A stretch of 64,000 nucleotides of DNA from JAZNQL01 sp045531205. GTDB lineage: Bacteria; Bacillota; Clostridia; UMGS1883; UMGS1540. The stretch covers positions 10,943 to 74,942 of the forward strand of contig JAZSDN010000002.1 in assembly GCA_045531205.1 (NCBI GenBank), read 5' to 3'. The position numbers and the translations under genes are program-made. Below are positions 25,032-32,819 of this stretch, in pieces. The notes under the pieces are model-generated. The model was not told where the DNA came from. It worked only from the letters and a program-made list of their open reading frames with translations, and made no database searches. Position 1 is the stretch's first letter; every line of letters begins with the position of its first letter.

Positions 25032-25511
25032 CTACACCTCCAACAGTTCGGGGTTATCGTGTATGTTGCCGATTTTTTTGTAAGAATAAGTTATTATTCC
25101 GCTTGCACCCATATCGACCCAACGCTCAATTTGACCTATGCGGTGGTAACTCTTTCTATCAATTCCTGTTTGACGGAATATTTCCTTTATATATTCAATG
25201 TAACAACAACCTTCACGAATCACTACTTGACCTATTTCTTTTCTGCCATAATAATCTTTTGAGGAAAACTCTACGATATCCCCCTCAAAAATCTTTTTGC
25301 CGTTAAAGGTCAAGCCTGTAAATTGTCCTACGGTTTCGGGAATTACAAGGTGTGTATGATTTTTTACTATCTCATATACAGGTAATGTGCTTGCTGATAA
25401 ATAGGGTTCTGCAATAAAAACATATCCACTTTCAATATCAAGTGGGATTATTCCACCTTTAACCCATTCGCCGTTATCAACTCGTTTACCACGAAATAAA
25501 ATCTCTCTCAT
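25032..25511 (-). CDS. YopX-family protein
   Basis: The start at MREILFRGKRVDNGEWVKG (25511) matches the second YopX copy at 28.6-29.0 kb. The 159-residue protein has VIPETVGQFTGLTFNGKKIF, EGDIVEF and the end IGNIHDNPELLEV, diagnostic of YopX. The family is a beta-barrel of unknown function, common in phage early operons. The two copies share both ends but differ in the middle. Confidence 0.88.
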   Translation of the reverse strand: MREILFRGKRVDNGEWVKGGIIPLDIESGYVFIAEPYLSASTLPVYEIVKNHTHLVIPETVGQFTGLTFNGKKIFEGDIVEFSSKDYYGRKEIGQVVIREGCCYIEYIKEIFRQTGIDRKSYHRIGQIERWVDMGASGIITYSYKKIGNIHDNPELLEV

Positions 25512-25515
25512 TCTG

Positions 25516-25941
25516 TTATTTCCCCGTGCTGCCAAAACCGCCAGCATTACGCTCTGTTATACCGCCGTAAAGTTCTTCAACGGTATCAACAATCTCTAAA
25601 TCAGGTGAATATATCGGCAAGAAAACAATCTGACTGATTTTATCACCTTTTTCAAAGGTGTAATCATAGCCGCTATTGTTATAGAGCTTTACAACAACAC
25701 TACCTGTATATCCGCTATCTATAACGCCTTCGCTGGTGATACCGTGCTTTACATTCAAGCCACTTTTGCTTTTGATAAAACCTACATATCCTCTCGGAAT
25801 CTCAAAATGTACGCCTGTGTCAGTTTTTGCACTTTCTTTTGCGGGTACAATCAGTCTTTCTCTTGCGTAAAGGTCATATCCTGCGTCGTCAAGGTGTGCT
25901 TTGAGCGGCATAACCGCCCCTTTGTCTAACATTACTTTCAT
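25516..25941 (-). CDS. dut: dUTP diphosphatase
   Basis: The 141-residue protein contains all five trimeric dUTPase motifs in order: DDAGYDLYA, FIKSKSGLNV, GVIDSGYTGSVVV, KGDKISQIVFLPI and RNAGGFGSTGK. It hydrolyses dUTP to dUMP, keeping uracil out of phage DNA. It ends four bases before the first YopX gene. Confidence 0.93.
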   Translation of the reverse strand: MKVMLDKGAVMPLKAHLDDAGYDLYARERLIVPAKESAKTDTGVHFEIPRGYVGFIKSKSGLNVKHGITSEGVIDSGYTGSVVVKLYNNSGYDYTFEKGDKISQIVFLPIYSPDLEIVDTVEELYGGITERNAGGFGSTGK

Positions 25942-25946
25942 TGGTG

Positions 25947-26339
25947 TTACTCCTTTTCTATTAACCTGACAAGCACAAAATCCTCTGTGTCGTCAATAAT
26001 CACATCATAAAATCCTTTTACATAACGCCTGTTATCATTGGGTATGATTCCGCAACTTTGCATAGCGTCAAGGATATATTTCTTTGCACTTGCTATATTG
26101 TCAGCGTCACGCCTTTTTGTTTTTTCGTGCCATTCAAAATAAACTGTTATTGCCTTATCCGTTGGTTTTAGGCTGCCTTTGGTTTGTGCCTGCCTAATCG
26201 CCCAACCTATCAGTTCTTCAATATCCGATTTGAATTTATTTGCTTTATACTTGCTGCCCCTGCATTCATCAATATAGTCATTTAGCGAAGGGAGCTTTGC
26301 TTTTATAAGAAATTCGCCTATAACATTAATTTTAATCAA
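25947..26339 (-). CDS. rusA: RusA-like Holliday junction resolvase
   Basis: The 130-residue protein has the RusA core KRRDADNIASAKKYILDAMQ with catalytic aspartates, then CGIIPNDNRRYVKGF. It resolves recombination junctions before packaging. The start (TTG at 26339) lies very close to its GAGAGG site, so a start a few codons later is possible. Confidence 0.85.
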   Translation of the reverse strand: MIKINVIGEFLIKAKLPSLNDYIDECRGSKYKANKFKSDIEELIGWAIRQAQTKGSLKPTDKAITVYFEWHEKTKRRDADNIASAKKYILDAMQSCGIIPNDNRRYVKGFYDVIIDDTEDFVLVRLIEKE

Positions 26340-26377
26340 ATCCTCTCAAATGGTTTCGAAACGGCTCATTAAAGGTG

Positions 26378-27202
26378 CTAATCTTTCAACCTATAATTCC
26401 TGCTTTTGTCTCTACTGATATTAAGCTTATATCTTCCTGTCTGTTGATATATTCGGCTCATTGTAGCTTCGTCATAATCCATTAATTCATCAAGCATTTT
26501 TTCACTTGAAATAATGGTTATTTTATCGCTATCAAGTAATCTATGATTGATTATCTCAAAAGCCAAATTTATATCGGCTGGTGTTGGATTCTCGCCACTT
26601 TTTACCTTCAAGAAATCATCAATATACAAAACATCAATATTTTTGTAAGTATGTATTCTTTCGTGATACGAAACATCATTGACAAGGGCTTTAAGGCGTT
26701 TGGATTCTTCGCTCCAAAGCATATATTTAACTTCAAGCCCTGCTTTGATATAATGAGCGGCTATTGCTGTGCAAATATGAGTTTTTCCTGCACCCACTTG
26801 ACCGCCGATATAAAACCATTTTGCAGAATCGTCAGCACAAAAAGCCTGTGCCGTATTTTTTATGAGCTTTTGCCAATCTTCGCTATCTATATATTTATCA
26901 AAAGTGTATTCGGTTATGATGTTACCTAAACCGCTGCGTCTTGCTCTTTTGAGCGTTGCCCTTATCTTTTGGCATTTGCATATTGAATTTACTTCATATC
27001 CGTTTTCATCAAGTTTTGCGATAAAGCCTTTGTTTTTGCAAATATCACAGTTATATCCGTCTACTTCGTGCAAATTCCCTTCGGATTCGTTATACCAATC
27101 AATACGCTTTTGCATATATTCCTGCGGAGATAGATTGTTTTCTATCCCGTGTTCTGAATTGAGTTTTTTTAATATATCAGATAAGCTTGTCATTCCGCTC
27201 AC
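26378..27202 (-). CDS. dnaC: DnaC-like helicase loader / AAA+ ATPase
   Basis: The 274-residue protein has an N-terminal zinc motif (CDICKNKGF...CKCQ), Walker A IGGQVGAGKTHICT, Walker B VLYIDDFLK, sensor-1 ITIISSEK and an Arg-finger region (EATMSRIYQQTGRYKLNI). It should load the host helicase at the phage origin with the initiator encoded upstream; their genes overlap by four bases. Confidence 0.88.
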   Translation of the reverse strand: MSGMTSLSDILKKLNSEHGIENNLSPQEYMQKRIDWYNESEGNLHEVDGYNCDICKNKGFIAKLDENGYEVNSICKCQKIRATLKRARRSGLGNIITEYTFDKYIDSEDWQKLIKNTAQAFCADDSAKWFYIGGQVGAGKTHICTAIAAHYIKAGLEVKYMLWSEESKRLKALVNDVSYHERIHTYKNIDVLYIDDFLKVKSGENPTPADINLAFEIINHRLLDSDKITIISSEKMLDELMDYDEATMSRIYQQTGRYKLNISRDKSRNYRLKD

Positions 27203-28014
27203 AGATATGTTCCTCCCCAGCGTTTAGTTTCTTCCTGCTGTTTTGATTTGCCTGATTTGTTATCGTAGTTACCGTCAAGCACCTTTGCAAAATTGCTGTC
27301 CTTAATCAACCAATCAAAATTTGCTTGCCAATCACGATTATTTGAACCTTTCAAAAAGTCGCTTGCTTCTGCTTTTTCAAACAGCTCTTTGAATTGCTCA
27401 ACAGTATAGGTTTTTAACCTTGCTTTTATAGCCTGTTTTCTTTTGTCCGATAAAACGGTTAATCGGGGGAACGATACGCAGATATCGTTATACATATCAG
27501 CGATAAGCTGATAATCCGTCTTATTCTCTCTCTTATTCTTATTCTTATCTTCTTCTTTATCTTCTTCTATATCTGTGTCATTACATTCCGTTACTGTAAT
27601 GTCATTGTAATCATTACATTGTGCTAAAAGCTTTTGTTTTTCTCTATGTTTGGCAACCCTTTGACGGTTCTTTTCCTTTGCAGCTTCTAACTTTTCAAGA
27701 CTTTGATGTTTTTCCCAATTTGGGATAGTGTAGGCGTTATTAACAACCTCAATCATTCCAAAATTCTCAAAAGTGCTTAAAGCAAGTCGAACGGTATTTA
27801 AAGGTTTTCGGAATATCGTAGCAAGCATTTCGTCGGTGTATGCCAACTTATCATTCATCATAAACACACCGCCGTTATTCTGTTTCCCTGCCATACAAAG
27901 CAATTTAAACCAAATAACTATAATGCTATCTGATTCGGGCATACTTTCAATGAGCAATATTTTTTCATCATTAAAAATATCTGTACAAATTTTTATCCAT
28001 TTAACCTCTGCCAT
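27199..28014 (-). CDS. Replication initiator / replisome organiser (DnaD-like)
   Basis: The 271-residue protein starts MAEVKWIKICTDIFNDEKIL, typical of the phage replisome organiser N-terminal winged helix, with TDEMLATIFRKPLNTVRLAL as recognition region. A Lys/Asp/Glu-rich linker follows, then a C-terminal DnaD-like part (FKELFEKAEASDFLKGSNNR, WQANFDWLIK). It likely binds an origin inside or near its own gene, which I could not pin down. Confidence 0.85.
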   Translation of the reverse strand: MAEVKWIKICTDIFNDEKILLIESMPESDSIIVIWFKLLCMAGKQNNGGVFMMNDKLAYTDEMLATIFRKPLNTVRLALSTFENFGMIEVVNNAYTIPNWEKHQSLEKLEAAKEKNRQRVAKHREKQKLLAQCNDYNDITVTECNDTDIEEDKEEDKNKNKRENKTDYQLIADMYNDICVSFPRLTVLSDKRKQAIKARLKTYTVEQFKELFEKAEASDFLKGSNNRDWQANFDWLIKDSNFAKVLDGNYDNKSGKSKQQEETKRWGGTYL

Positions 28015-28022
28015 AAAATCAC

Positions 28023-28361
28023 CTATATTTCTATTCCGTGTATATTTGGCAACTTGCCGTCAAGATACATTTTAAAATCGTGCCACTTGTTACACTCGTT
28101 CAGCACTTCAATAAATCGTTCATAGTAACCCAAATAATAATTACCCTGATTTACTTGATTTCCGCTAATAGTTGTAGATAAGGGGTGATTATCTATTACG
28201 GATTTTAATATGTGATACTTTGAGTGCAACTTTCTCGGCAATAACAATAAATTTGAAATTTCATCATTGCTATGGTTGCCGTCTATATGGTGTATTACAT
28301 ATTCCTTGCCGAAGTTGATGTTATAGTGCCGTTTGAATTTTTTGTTATAATTCTCTGCCAT
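28023..28361 (-). CDS. HNH endonuclease-like protein
   Basis: 112 residues with the HNH core YVIHHIDGNHSNDEISNLLL followed by PRKLHSKYH, the His-Asn-His metal site of short HNH nucleases. It could be a homing-type or recombination nuclease. It overlaps the preceding gene by 67 bases, so one of the two has a later start or both are read. Confidence 0.75.
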   Translation of the reverse strand: MAENYNKKFKRHYNINFGKEYVIHHIDGNHSNDEISNLLLLPRKLHSKYHILKSVIDNHPLSTTISGNQVNQGNYYLGYYERFIEVLNECNKWHDFKMYLDGKLPNIHGIEI

Positions 28362-28588
28362 TGCTCACACTTCTTTCTCTCACTCTCTATTTCTTTTTTT
28401 AATATGTCTGAATAGTGTTTAAGCCCTATAAAGTGAGATTTCATTAACGCTGCTTTTGGATTATGGGAATAACGCCCTCCCTCAATCCCAAGATATAAAC
28501 ATATCGTTGCAAGAGTTTCCAAAACTTCAACCTGCATTTCCTTTTGTATTCTTCGCAGATAGAAATATCTTTTGATTCTTTTAATCAT
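28295..28588 (-). CDS. Hypothetical basic protein
   Basis: 97 residues beginning MIKRIKRYFYLRRIQKEMQV, with a central ALMKSHFIGLKHYSDILKKE. Its ATG lies within the stop region of the second YopX gene (eight-base overlap), which supports translation. No family identified. Confidence 0.5.
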   Translation of the reverse strand: MIKRIKRYFYLRRIQKEMQVEVLETLATICLYLGIEGGRYSHNPKAALMKSHFIGLKHYSDILKKEIESERKKCEQWQRIITKNSNGTITSTSARNM

Positions 28589-28985
28589 CGTCCTGTACCT
28601 CCAACAGTTCAGGGTTATTGTGTATGTTGCCGATTACTTCAAGTTCGTGAGAATGTTCTATATCACACATCAATTCGTAGTTATCAAGATTTACAACAAC
28701 AGTTGCTTCAAAATCTTCACCAACAATATTGCTTGTTATTGCTTTAACAATATCGCCCTCAAAAATCTTCTTGCCGTTCTTGTCGGTCAAACCCGTGTAC
28801 TGTCCTACGGTTTCGGGGATAATTTCATAAGGTTGCATAACATATTCATAATCATAGGTAACAATCTTTCGTTCACTTTGCTCTATTGCAAAATATTCTT
28901 TACCTGCAAATTTTCTTTTTGTAAGAAAGCCCTGCACCCATTCGCCGTTATCAACTCGCTTGCCACGAAACAAAATCTCTCTCAT
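28581..28985 (-). CDS. YopX-family protein, second copy
   Basis: The start is at MREILFRGKRVDNGEWVQG (28985) with GGAAAGGAAG upstream. The 134-residue protein has EIIPETVGQYTGLTDKNGKK, IFEGDIVKA and IGNIHNNPELLEVQDDD. It is the first gene after the attenuator-like leader at 29.0-29.1 kb, so its expression should depend on read-through. Confidence 0.88.
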   Translation of the reverse strand: MREILFRGKRVDNGEWVQGFLTKRKFAGKEYFAIEQSERKIVTYDYEYVMQPYEIIPETVGQYTGLTDKNGKKIFEGDIVKAITSNIVGEDFEATVVVNLDNYELMCDIEHSHELEVIGNIHNNPELLEVQDDD

Positions 28986-29003
28986 TGTTACTTCCTTTCC
29001 AAG

Positions 29004-29053
29004 CAAAAAACCTTTGCACGAATTGAGGTGGAGCTCAATCCATACAAAGGTTT
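29004..29053 (-). terminator. Terminator hairpin of the leader (attenuator)
   Basis: AAACCTTTG pairs with CAAAGGTTT, with an inner ATTGAG/CTCAAT stem capped by CTCCAC, followed by TTT. It lies between a strong promoter and the YopX gene. Its loop CTCCAC is complementary to the GTGGAG ribosome site of the leader peptide. Confidence 0.75.
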
Positions 29054-29082
29054 ACGGTCATAGTTTTTAAGTTTTTTGCCAT
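29035..29082 (-). CDS. Leader peptide
   Basis: A 15-codon frame, MAKNLKTMTVNLCMD, begins with ATG seven bases after GTGGAG and its TGA lies in the 5' arm of the terminator hairpin. A ribosome on this frame would cover the AAAAACTATGACC segment that takes part in both alternative upstream stems. This is the arrangement of translation-dependent attenuators; the peptide is not like known ones. Confidence 0.55.
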   Translation of the reverse strand: MAKNLKTMTVNLCMD

Positions 29083-29118
29083 AAAGCAACTCCACTTACT
29101 CTATGACCTTAAAAACTA
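29057..29118 (-). ncRNA. Bistable leader RNA (alternative stems)
   Basis: TAGTTTTTAAG (29118-29108) can pair with CTTAAAAACTA, and the overlapping GGTCATAG (29108-29101) can pair with CTATGACC (29064-29057). The partner segments are in the same order on both sides and overlap, so the two stems exclude each other. This is a two-state leader between promoter and terminator. Confidence 0.55.
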
Positions 29119-29146
29119 TATTACAATAATTTTCCAAAAATGTCAA
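29118..29146 (-). promoter_or_regulatory. Strong promoter of the replication operon
   Basis: TTGACA (29146-29141), a 17-bp spacer and TAATAT (29123-29118) give a near-consensus housekeeping promoter on the minus strand. Transcription would start in the leader described next to it. Confidence 0.85.
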
Positions 29147-29179
29147 CGGGTAATAAGCAAAATGTTTCGTTGTGGCGCA

Positions 29180-29623
29180 TTAACCCACCAAAAACACCTC
29201 TGCATACTGTCTAAAATATTCTGCTTCTTCGTGGGTATCAAAGTAAATATCAATGATTTTTCCTTTAACTTCAACACCGTTATCTTCGGCACGGTATGTA
29301 TGACCGTTTATAATTACCTCTGTTCCGTATGGAATAACTGACGGGTCAACAGCAATAGTGTGATTCTCTTTTGCTCTTACTCCTGTTGCTGTCATATCAC
29401 CCCACTTGCCCGAACATATTGTGCAAGGGCAATATGCAGTAAGTTTAAAAACTCCAAGAGAATTGTTTTTAGCTGTTGTTGGCTCTGTTCGTTGCTCTGT
29501 GACAGTTGCTGTTACTGTTTCGGTTATTTCTTCGGCTGTTTTCAAATATGTTATTGCTGCAATGTCAAAAATCACAATAACTATAAGCATAACAGTTAAT
29601 AAAATTTTAATTATCTTATTCAT
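29180..29623 (-). CDS. 3D-domain (RlpA/MltA-like) membrane-anchored protein
   Basis: 147 residues: an N-terminal membrane helix (IIKILLTVMLIVIVIFDIAA), a Thr/Glu-rich linker and a 3D domain with LTAYCPCTICSGKWGDMTAT, TIAVDPSVIPYGTEVIINGH and GKIIDIYFDTHEEAEYF. The three Asp of the name are in DPSVIP, AEDNG and IDIYFD. Such domains occur in cell wall lytic enzymes (YocH, YorM). The protein may face the wall during infection or lysogeny. Confidence 0.8.
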   Translation of the reverse strand: MNKIIKILLTVMLIVIVIFDIAAITYLKTAEEITETVTATVTEQRTEPTTAKNNSLGVFKLTAYCPCTICSGKWGDMTATGVRAKENHTIAVDPSVIPYGTEVIINGHTYRAEDNGVEVKGKIIDIYFDTHEEAEYFRQYAEVFLVG

Positions 29624-29665
29624 TTATTCTCCCTTATTGCCGCTTGCAAGCTCATTTTAGCTATT

Positions 29666-30199
29666 TTAAACTGCGCCGCATATATTTTCATAATTTATGA
29701 GGTCAGACGGATTACAGCTTAAAATTTGAGCCAATATTAGTAGCTGATACGGTGTCGGCAGGCAAACAGAATTTTCAAACTTTGAATACAGAGCAATATC
29801 AACCGATTTATCGTGTTTTCTCATTTTTGCAACGACTTCCGCTTGTTTCATATTTTTGGCAAGTCGAATGTTCTTAATGTTATTTTCAAAGTTGATTTGC
29901 ATATCATTAAGCCCGTTAAGGATTCTGTTAATCTTTCGGAGCGGAGCAAAATTACTTTTGGCTTTGTTGGTACATTCCTTTTTAAAAGCTTTGATTATTT
30001 TTAAATCATCTGTACGATAAAAACCTTTGTTACCGCCGCTTCTTATAAGTATAAAATTATCGCCCGTATCTAACAAACTTAAATCATGTAAAATTTGTCT
30101 TGCTTTTCTTTCGCTTACATTCCAAGTCTTGCAAAGTTCGGCGTATGTAACTGCGTTTTCTTTGCCAACAGGAATTGACTGCCAATATTGTTCAAGCAT
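29666..30199 (-). CDS. Dual-HTH transcription regulator
   Basis: 177 residues with an N-terminal winged-helix-like segment (VTYAELCKTWNVSERKARQI, LHDLSLLDTGDN) and a C-terminal XRE-type HTH (RLAKNMKQAEVVAKMRKHDK, DIALYSKFENSVCLPTPYQL). This layout occurs in phage early regulators. It lies in the recombination operon; target sites unknown. Confidence 0.65.
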   Translation of the reverse strand: MLEQYWQSIPVGKENAVTYAELCKTWNVSERKARQILHDLSLLDTGDNFILIRSGGNKGFYRTDDLKIIKAFKKECTNKAKSNFAPLRKINRILNGLNDMQINFENNIKNIRLAKNMKQAEVVAKMRKHDKSVDIALYSKFENSVCLPTPYQLLILAQILSCNPSDLINYENICGAV

Positions 30200-30211
30200 T
30201 GTTATTCCTCC

Positions 30212-30700
30212 TTAATTATCTGTTACCACATAACCAAACGGCACTATACCCTTAACAATATTCTTCCAATGAGCAATTACATTGGGGTGAGCGGTAGTCT
30301 TTGTTTCAAGATTTTCTTTTGCGATATCTTGAATTTTTGTCCAAGTGTCTTTTCGTATTGTTTTTTCAAACTTATCGGCATATTGCGGAAAGAGCATATC
30401 ATCATAGTTAAGTATTCTCATACCTGTTTCATTTGATGTGTAACTCCATTGTCTTATGAAATCCCACATAACAAAACCCGCTTGAAATCCTGTTATACCG
30501 CCGTTCTCGCTTGTGTCTGCCGCCCAAGCAGCCGCCAAAGCACAAGCTGAAACTGCGTGACAAATTGTTCCGTAATCGTGTTCATAATCATTCATTATAT
30601 GATTAATAAAATTTGGTAAAGTTTCAATGGTCTGTTTTTTTGCTTCTGCAAACCATTCTTTTTCAAGGTGCATTTCTTCTGTTGCAATAATCTTACTCAT
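30212..30700 (-). CDS. Hypothetical phage protein
   Basis: 162 residues with CHAVSACALAAAWAADTSEN and GFQAGFVMWDFIRQWSYTSN, then KIQDIAKENLETKTTAHPNV. Proteins of this pattern are frequent beside SSB in Firmicutes phages but have no known function. GGAGG precedes the ATG. Confidence 0.55.
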   Translation of the reverse strand: MSKIIATEEMHLEKEWFAEAKKQTIETLPNFINHIMNDYEHDYGTICHAVSACALAAAWAADTSENGGITGFQAGFVMWDFIRQWSYTSNETGMRILNYDDMLFPQYADKFEKTIRKDTWTKIQDIAKENLETKTTAHPNVIAHWKNIVKGIVPFGYVVTDN

Positions 30701-30712
30701 AATTATTCCTCC

Positions 30713-31141
30713 TTAAAATGGTAAATCATCATCATCGGGTATATCCTGATAATCAAAATCATCATCTGCCGAAATATTCATTGACGGCGTAGGACTTGCG
30801 GAAGGTGTTGAATTTTCATTTTTGCCACCGCAGAAACTCACATTATCCGCTACAATTTCAACGGCTTTTCTCTTGTTGCCGTTCTTATCCTCATAATTAC
30901 GGGTCTGAATGTAACCCTGAATAGCAATCATTGAACCCTTGCGGAAATACTTGCAGATAAATTCTGCCGTCTGTCGCCAAGCGATAACATCAATAAAATC
31001 TGCCTGTTTTTCCTCACCCTGCTTTGTAAATCGTCTGTCAACCGCAACCGTGATTGAGGTTACGGAAATTCCGCTGCCCGTCGTTACACGCAATTCGGGG
31101 TCTGCAACCAATCTGCCCATAATAACCGCATTATTAAGCAT
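30713..31141 (-). CDS. ssb: Single-stranded DNA-binding protein
   Basis: The start is at MLNNAVIMGRLVADPELRVT (31141); the longer frame upstream runs through another gene. 142 residues: OB fold with RFTKQGEEKQADFIDVIAWR, FICKYFRKGSMIAIQGYIQT and the NGNKRKAVEIVADNV strand, then a flexible tail ending DDDDLPF, the acidic tip that recruits partners. It acts in replication and RecT-mediated recombination. Confidence 0.93.
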   Translation of the reverse strand: MLNNAVIMGRLVADPELRVTTGSGISVTSITVAVDRRFTKQGEEKQADFIDVIAWRQTAEFICKYFRKGSMIAIQGYIQTRNYEDKNGNKRKAVEIVADNVSFCGGKNENSTPSASPTPSMNISADDDFDYQDIPDDDDLPF

Positions 31142-31292
31142 TTTTCTTACCTTCACTTTCGTTGGATTCTTTTGTTTTCTTGCTTGATGTAAACTCTGCC
31201 AATCTGCCGCAGTCCTCACAACGCCAAGTGCCGCCGCCCTCGTCGTCGTCATAAAAATCCGTGCCACCGCACTTGCATTTTTTAAAAACCAT
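31134..31292 (-). CDS. Small zinc-ribbon protein
   Basis: A 52-residue frame with GAGGTG before ATG at 31292. KKCKCGGTDFYDDDEGGG and TWRCEDCGRLAEF form a C.C..C..C zinc ribbon; the tail is Lys/Ser/Glu-rich. It overlaps the ssb start by eight bases. Function unknown. Confidence 0.65.
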   Translation of the reverse strand: MVFKKCKCGGTDFYDDDEGGGTWRCEDCGRLAEFTSSKKTKESNESEGKKNA

Positions 31293-31301
31293 AATATCAC
31301 C

Positions 31302-31952
31302 TCACTTTTTAAATTCCGTTTGCAAATGCAAAACTTTACAAAGATACTCGTCAAGTTTAATTCCGTATATATGGTGTTTCTCAAAAAACGCATTGCCCTC
31401 TGTGTGTGCTTGCTGGTGGTGTATACGGCATAATGCTATTGCTTCCATTCCGATATGACTGATTTTGTTACGGTTTCTTCCCATTCCTACCGCTGTGGTA
31501 TGGTGAACATCGGCTCTTGCATTACATACTGCACACCGCCTGTGTTCAAGGCAGGAATAAAGATATTTGCCTATATCGTCTGTTTGGTTCAAAAGCGTGT
31601 CTTTTGTAGGTACACCGTGATAGAAACAAAAATCAATCAAATAACTTATAAATTCTCTTGCTATTGACATATCACAATCGCTTAAACTGAATGGTTCATA
31701 ACCTTTTTCAAGCCTAAAATCAAAGGCTAAAAATTTTCTTATGTATTCGGGTTCGTGTCCGCACCAAACGGCTATATCCCTAATGAGTGCAAAAACCTTT
31801 CGCCTTTGCTCTGCCGATATTTCTCTACCGTCCGTCAATCTTATCTCGATTACATCAACTTGTTTTTGCAATAATTCACGGTCAATAGCAACAAGGGGCT
31901 TTACGCTCAACACTTCACCGTCATAGCCTACTATTTTTGCCGTTGCTATCAT
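31302..31952 (-). CDS. HNH-type recombination nuclease (HNHc_6-like)
   Basis: 216 residues. The N-terminal half (VDVIEIRLTDGREISAEQRR, KVFALIRDIAVWCGHEPEYI) resembles NinB-like helpers. The C-terminal half has CAVCNARADVHHTTAVGMGR, NRNKISHIGMEAIALCRIHH and QQAHTEGN, the HNH core of the putative HNHc nuclease family near phage ssb/recT genes. It probably processes recombination intermediates. Confidence 0.8.
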   Translation of the reverse strand: MIATAKIVGYDGEVLSVKPLVAIDRELLQKQVDVIEIRLTDGREISAEQRRKVFALIRDIAVWCGHEPEYIRKFLAFDFRLEKGYEPFSLSDCDMSIAREFISYLIDFCFYHGVPTKDTLLNQTDDIGKYLYSCLEHRRCAVCNARADVHHTTAVGMGRNRNKISHIGMEAIALCRIHHQQAHTEGNAFFEKHHIYGIKLDEYLCKVLHLQTEFKK

Positions 31953-31954
31953 TG

Positions 31955-32122
31955 TTAAAGCTCCTTTACTACAACTGCCGCAAAATAGGGAGTTATTAAA
32001 CCGTGGGGATTGTAACCAACGGAAACACTTAACGGTTCGATATTATGGTGTATACACCAATCGTTAATAAACTGTTGTAAATCTGACAATGTTTCCGCTG
32101 CAAATGTTTCAACTTTATTCAT
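31955..32122 (-). CDS. Small hypothetical protein
   Basis: The start at MNKVETFAAETLSDLQQFIN (32122) is favoured by GGGGG upstream and overlaps the MBL gene by eight bases; 55 residues. VGYNPHGLITPYFAAVVVKEL ends it. No known family. Confidence 0.5.
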   Translation of the reverse strand: MNKVETFAAETLSDLQQFINDWCIHHNIEPLSVSVGYNPHGLITPYFAAVVVKEL

Positions 32123-32786
32123 CGTGATACCCCCAATCTTCCACATTTTCGGCTTTGTCTTTGTGACCGTGCAAAAACACATAATCGCTGTTATTTCCCA
32201 TATTTTCAAGCAAAAATTCATCTGCTTGCTCTTTGCTCAAATGCCTGCTTGCAACATTTAATTCGTAGCAATATTCGCCTGTTTCAAGTTTTCTGTTTAT
32301 GCGTTCTTGCAAATCATCAGCTTCGTAATTTGCTTCAATCATATAGAGGTCATATTCCTTTGCTGATATTCCGTCAAGGTGTTCTGTGTCAGTGCAATAA
32401 ATAGCTTTTTTGCCATTTGCAAATACTCTATAACCGCAGTTTGGAACATCGTGATATAATTTGACGGGTGACACCTTAAAAGCTCTGTAATCGTATAATT
32501 TGCCGATTTCCAGCACATCAATGTTTCGGGGATTTGCCCCTGCATTTACAAGGTAGTTTACAAGCCATTCACAACAAGCAAAGCGGAGTGTTGGTCTTTC
32601 CTTTGCAAGTCGGCTTATTGTTGTTTTGTTGAAATGGTCGCCGTGTTCGTGCGTAAGCAAAACAATCTGTAACTGCCTGTAAACATCTTTAAGGGCTTTA
32701 AAGGGTATGCCGCAGTCTATGAGGATATTATTATTTAAAACTACGGCGTTACCCTGTGAACCTGTTGATATAATGTTATATTCCAT
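32115..32786 (-). CDS. MBL-fold metallohydrolase
   Basis: The start at MEYNIISTGSQGNAVVLNNN (32786) gives 223 residues. VLLTHEHGDHF is the metallo-beta-lactamase motif 2, with DCGIP and KLYHDVPNCGYRV, AIYCTDTEHLDGI and FLHGHKD completing the metal site. Proteins of this group in phages are candidate nucleases or phosphodiesterases. Because no YqaJ/RecE exonuclease is seen beside recT, it could provide a nuclease, but that is inference. Confidence 0.8.
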   Translation of the reverse strand: MEYNIISTGSQGNAVVLNNNILIDCGIPFKALKDVYRQLQIVLLTHEHGDHFNKTTISRLAKERPTLRFACCEWLVNYLVNAGANPRNIDVLEIGKLYDYRAFKVSPVKLYHDVPNCGYRVFANGKKAIYCTDTEHLDGISAKEYDLYMIEANYEADDLQERINRKLETGEYCYELNVASRHLSKEQADEFLLENMGNNSDYVFLHGHKDKAENVEDWGYHDE

Positions 32787-32819
32787 AATTCCCCCTCTGA
32801 AATGTTTCAAAGTGACGCA

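Noticed and set aside
29057..29118. Repeat/anti-repeat pair near a promoter and terminator looked like a tracrRNA.
   Set aside because: No cas9 or CRISPR repeats in the window, and a leader peptide with ribosome site explains the architecture better.
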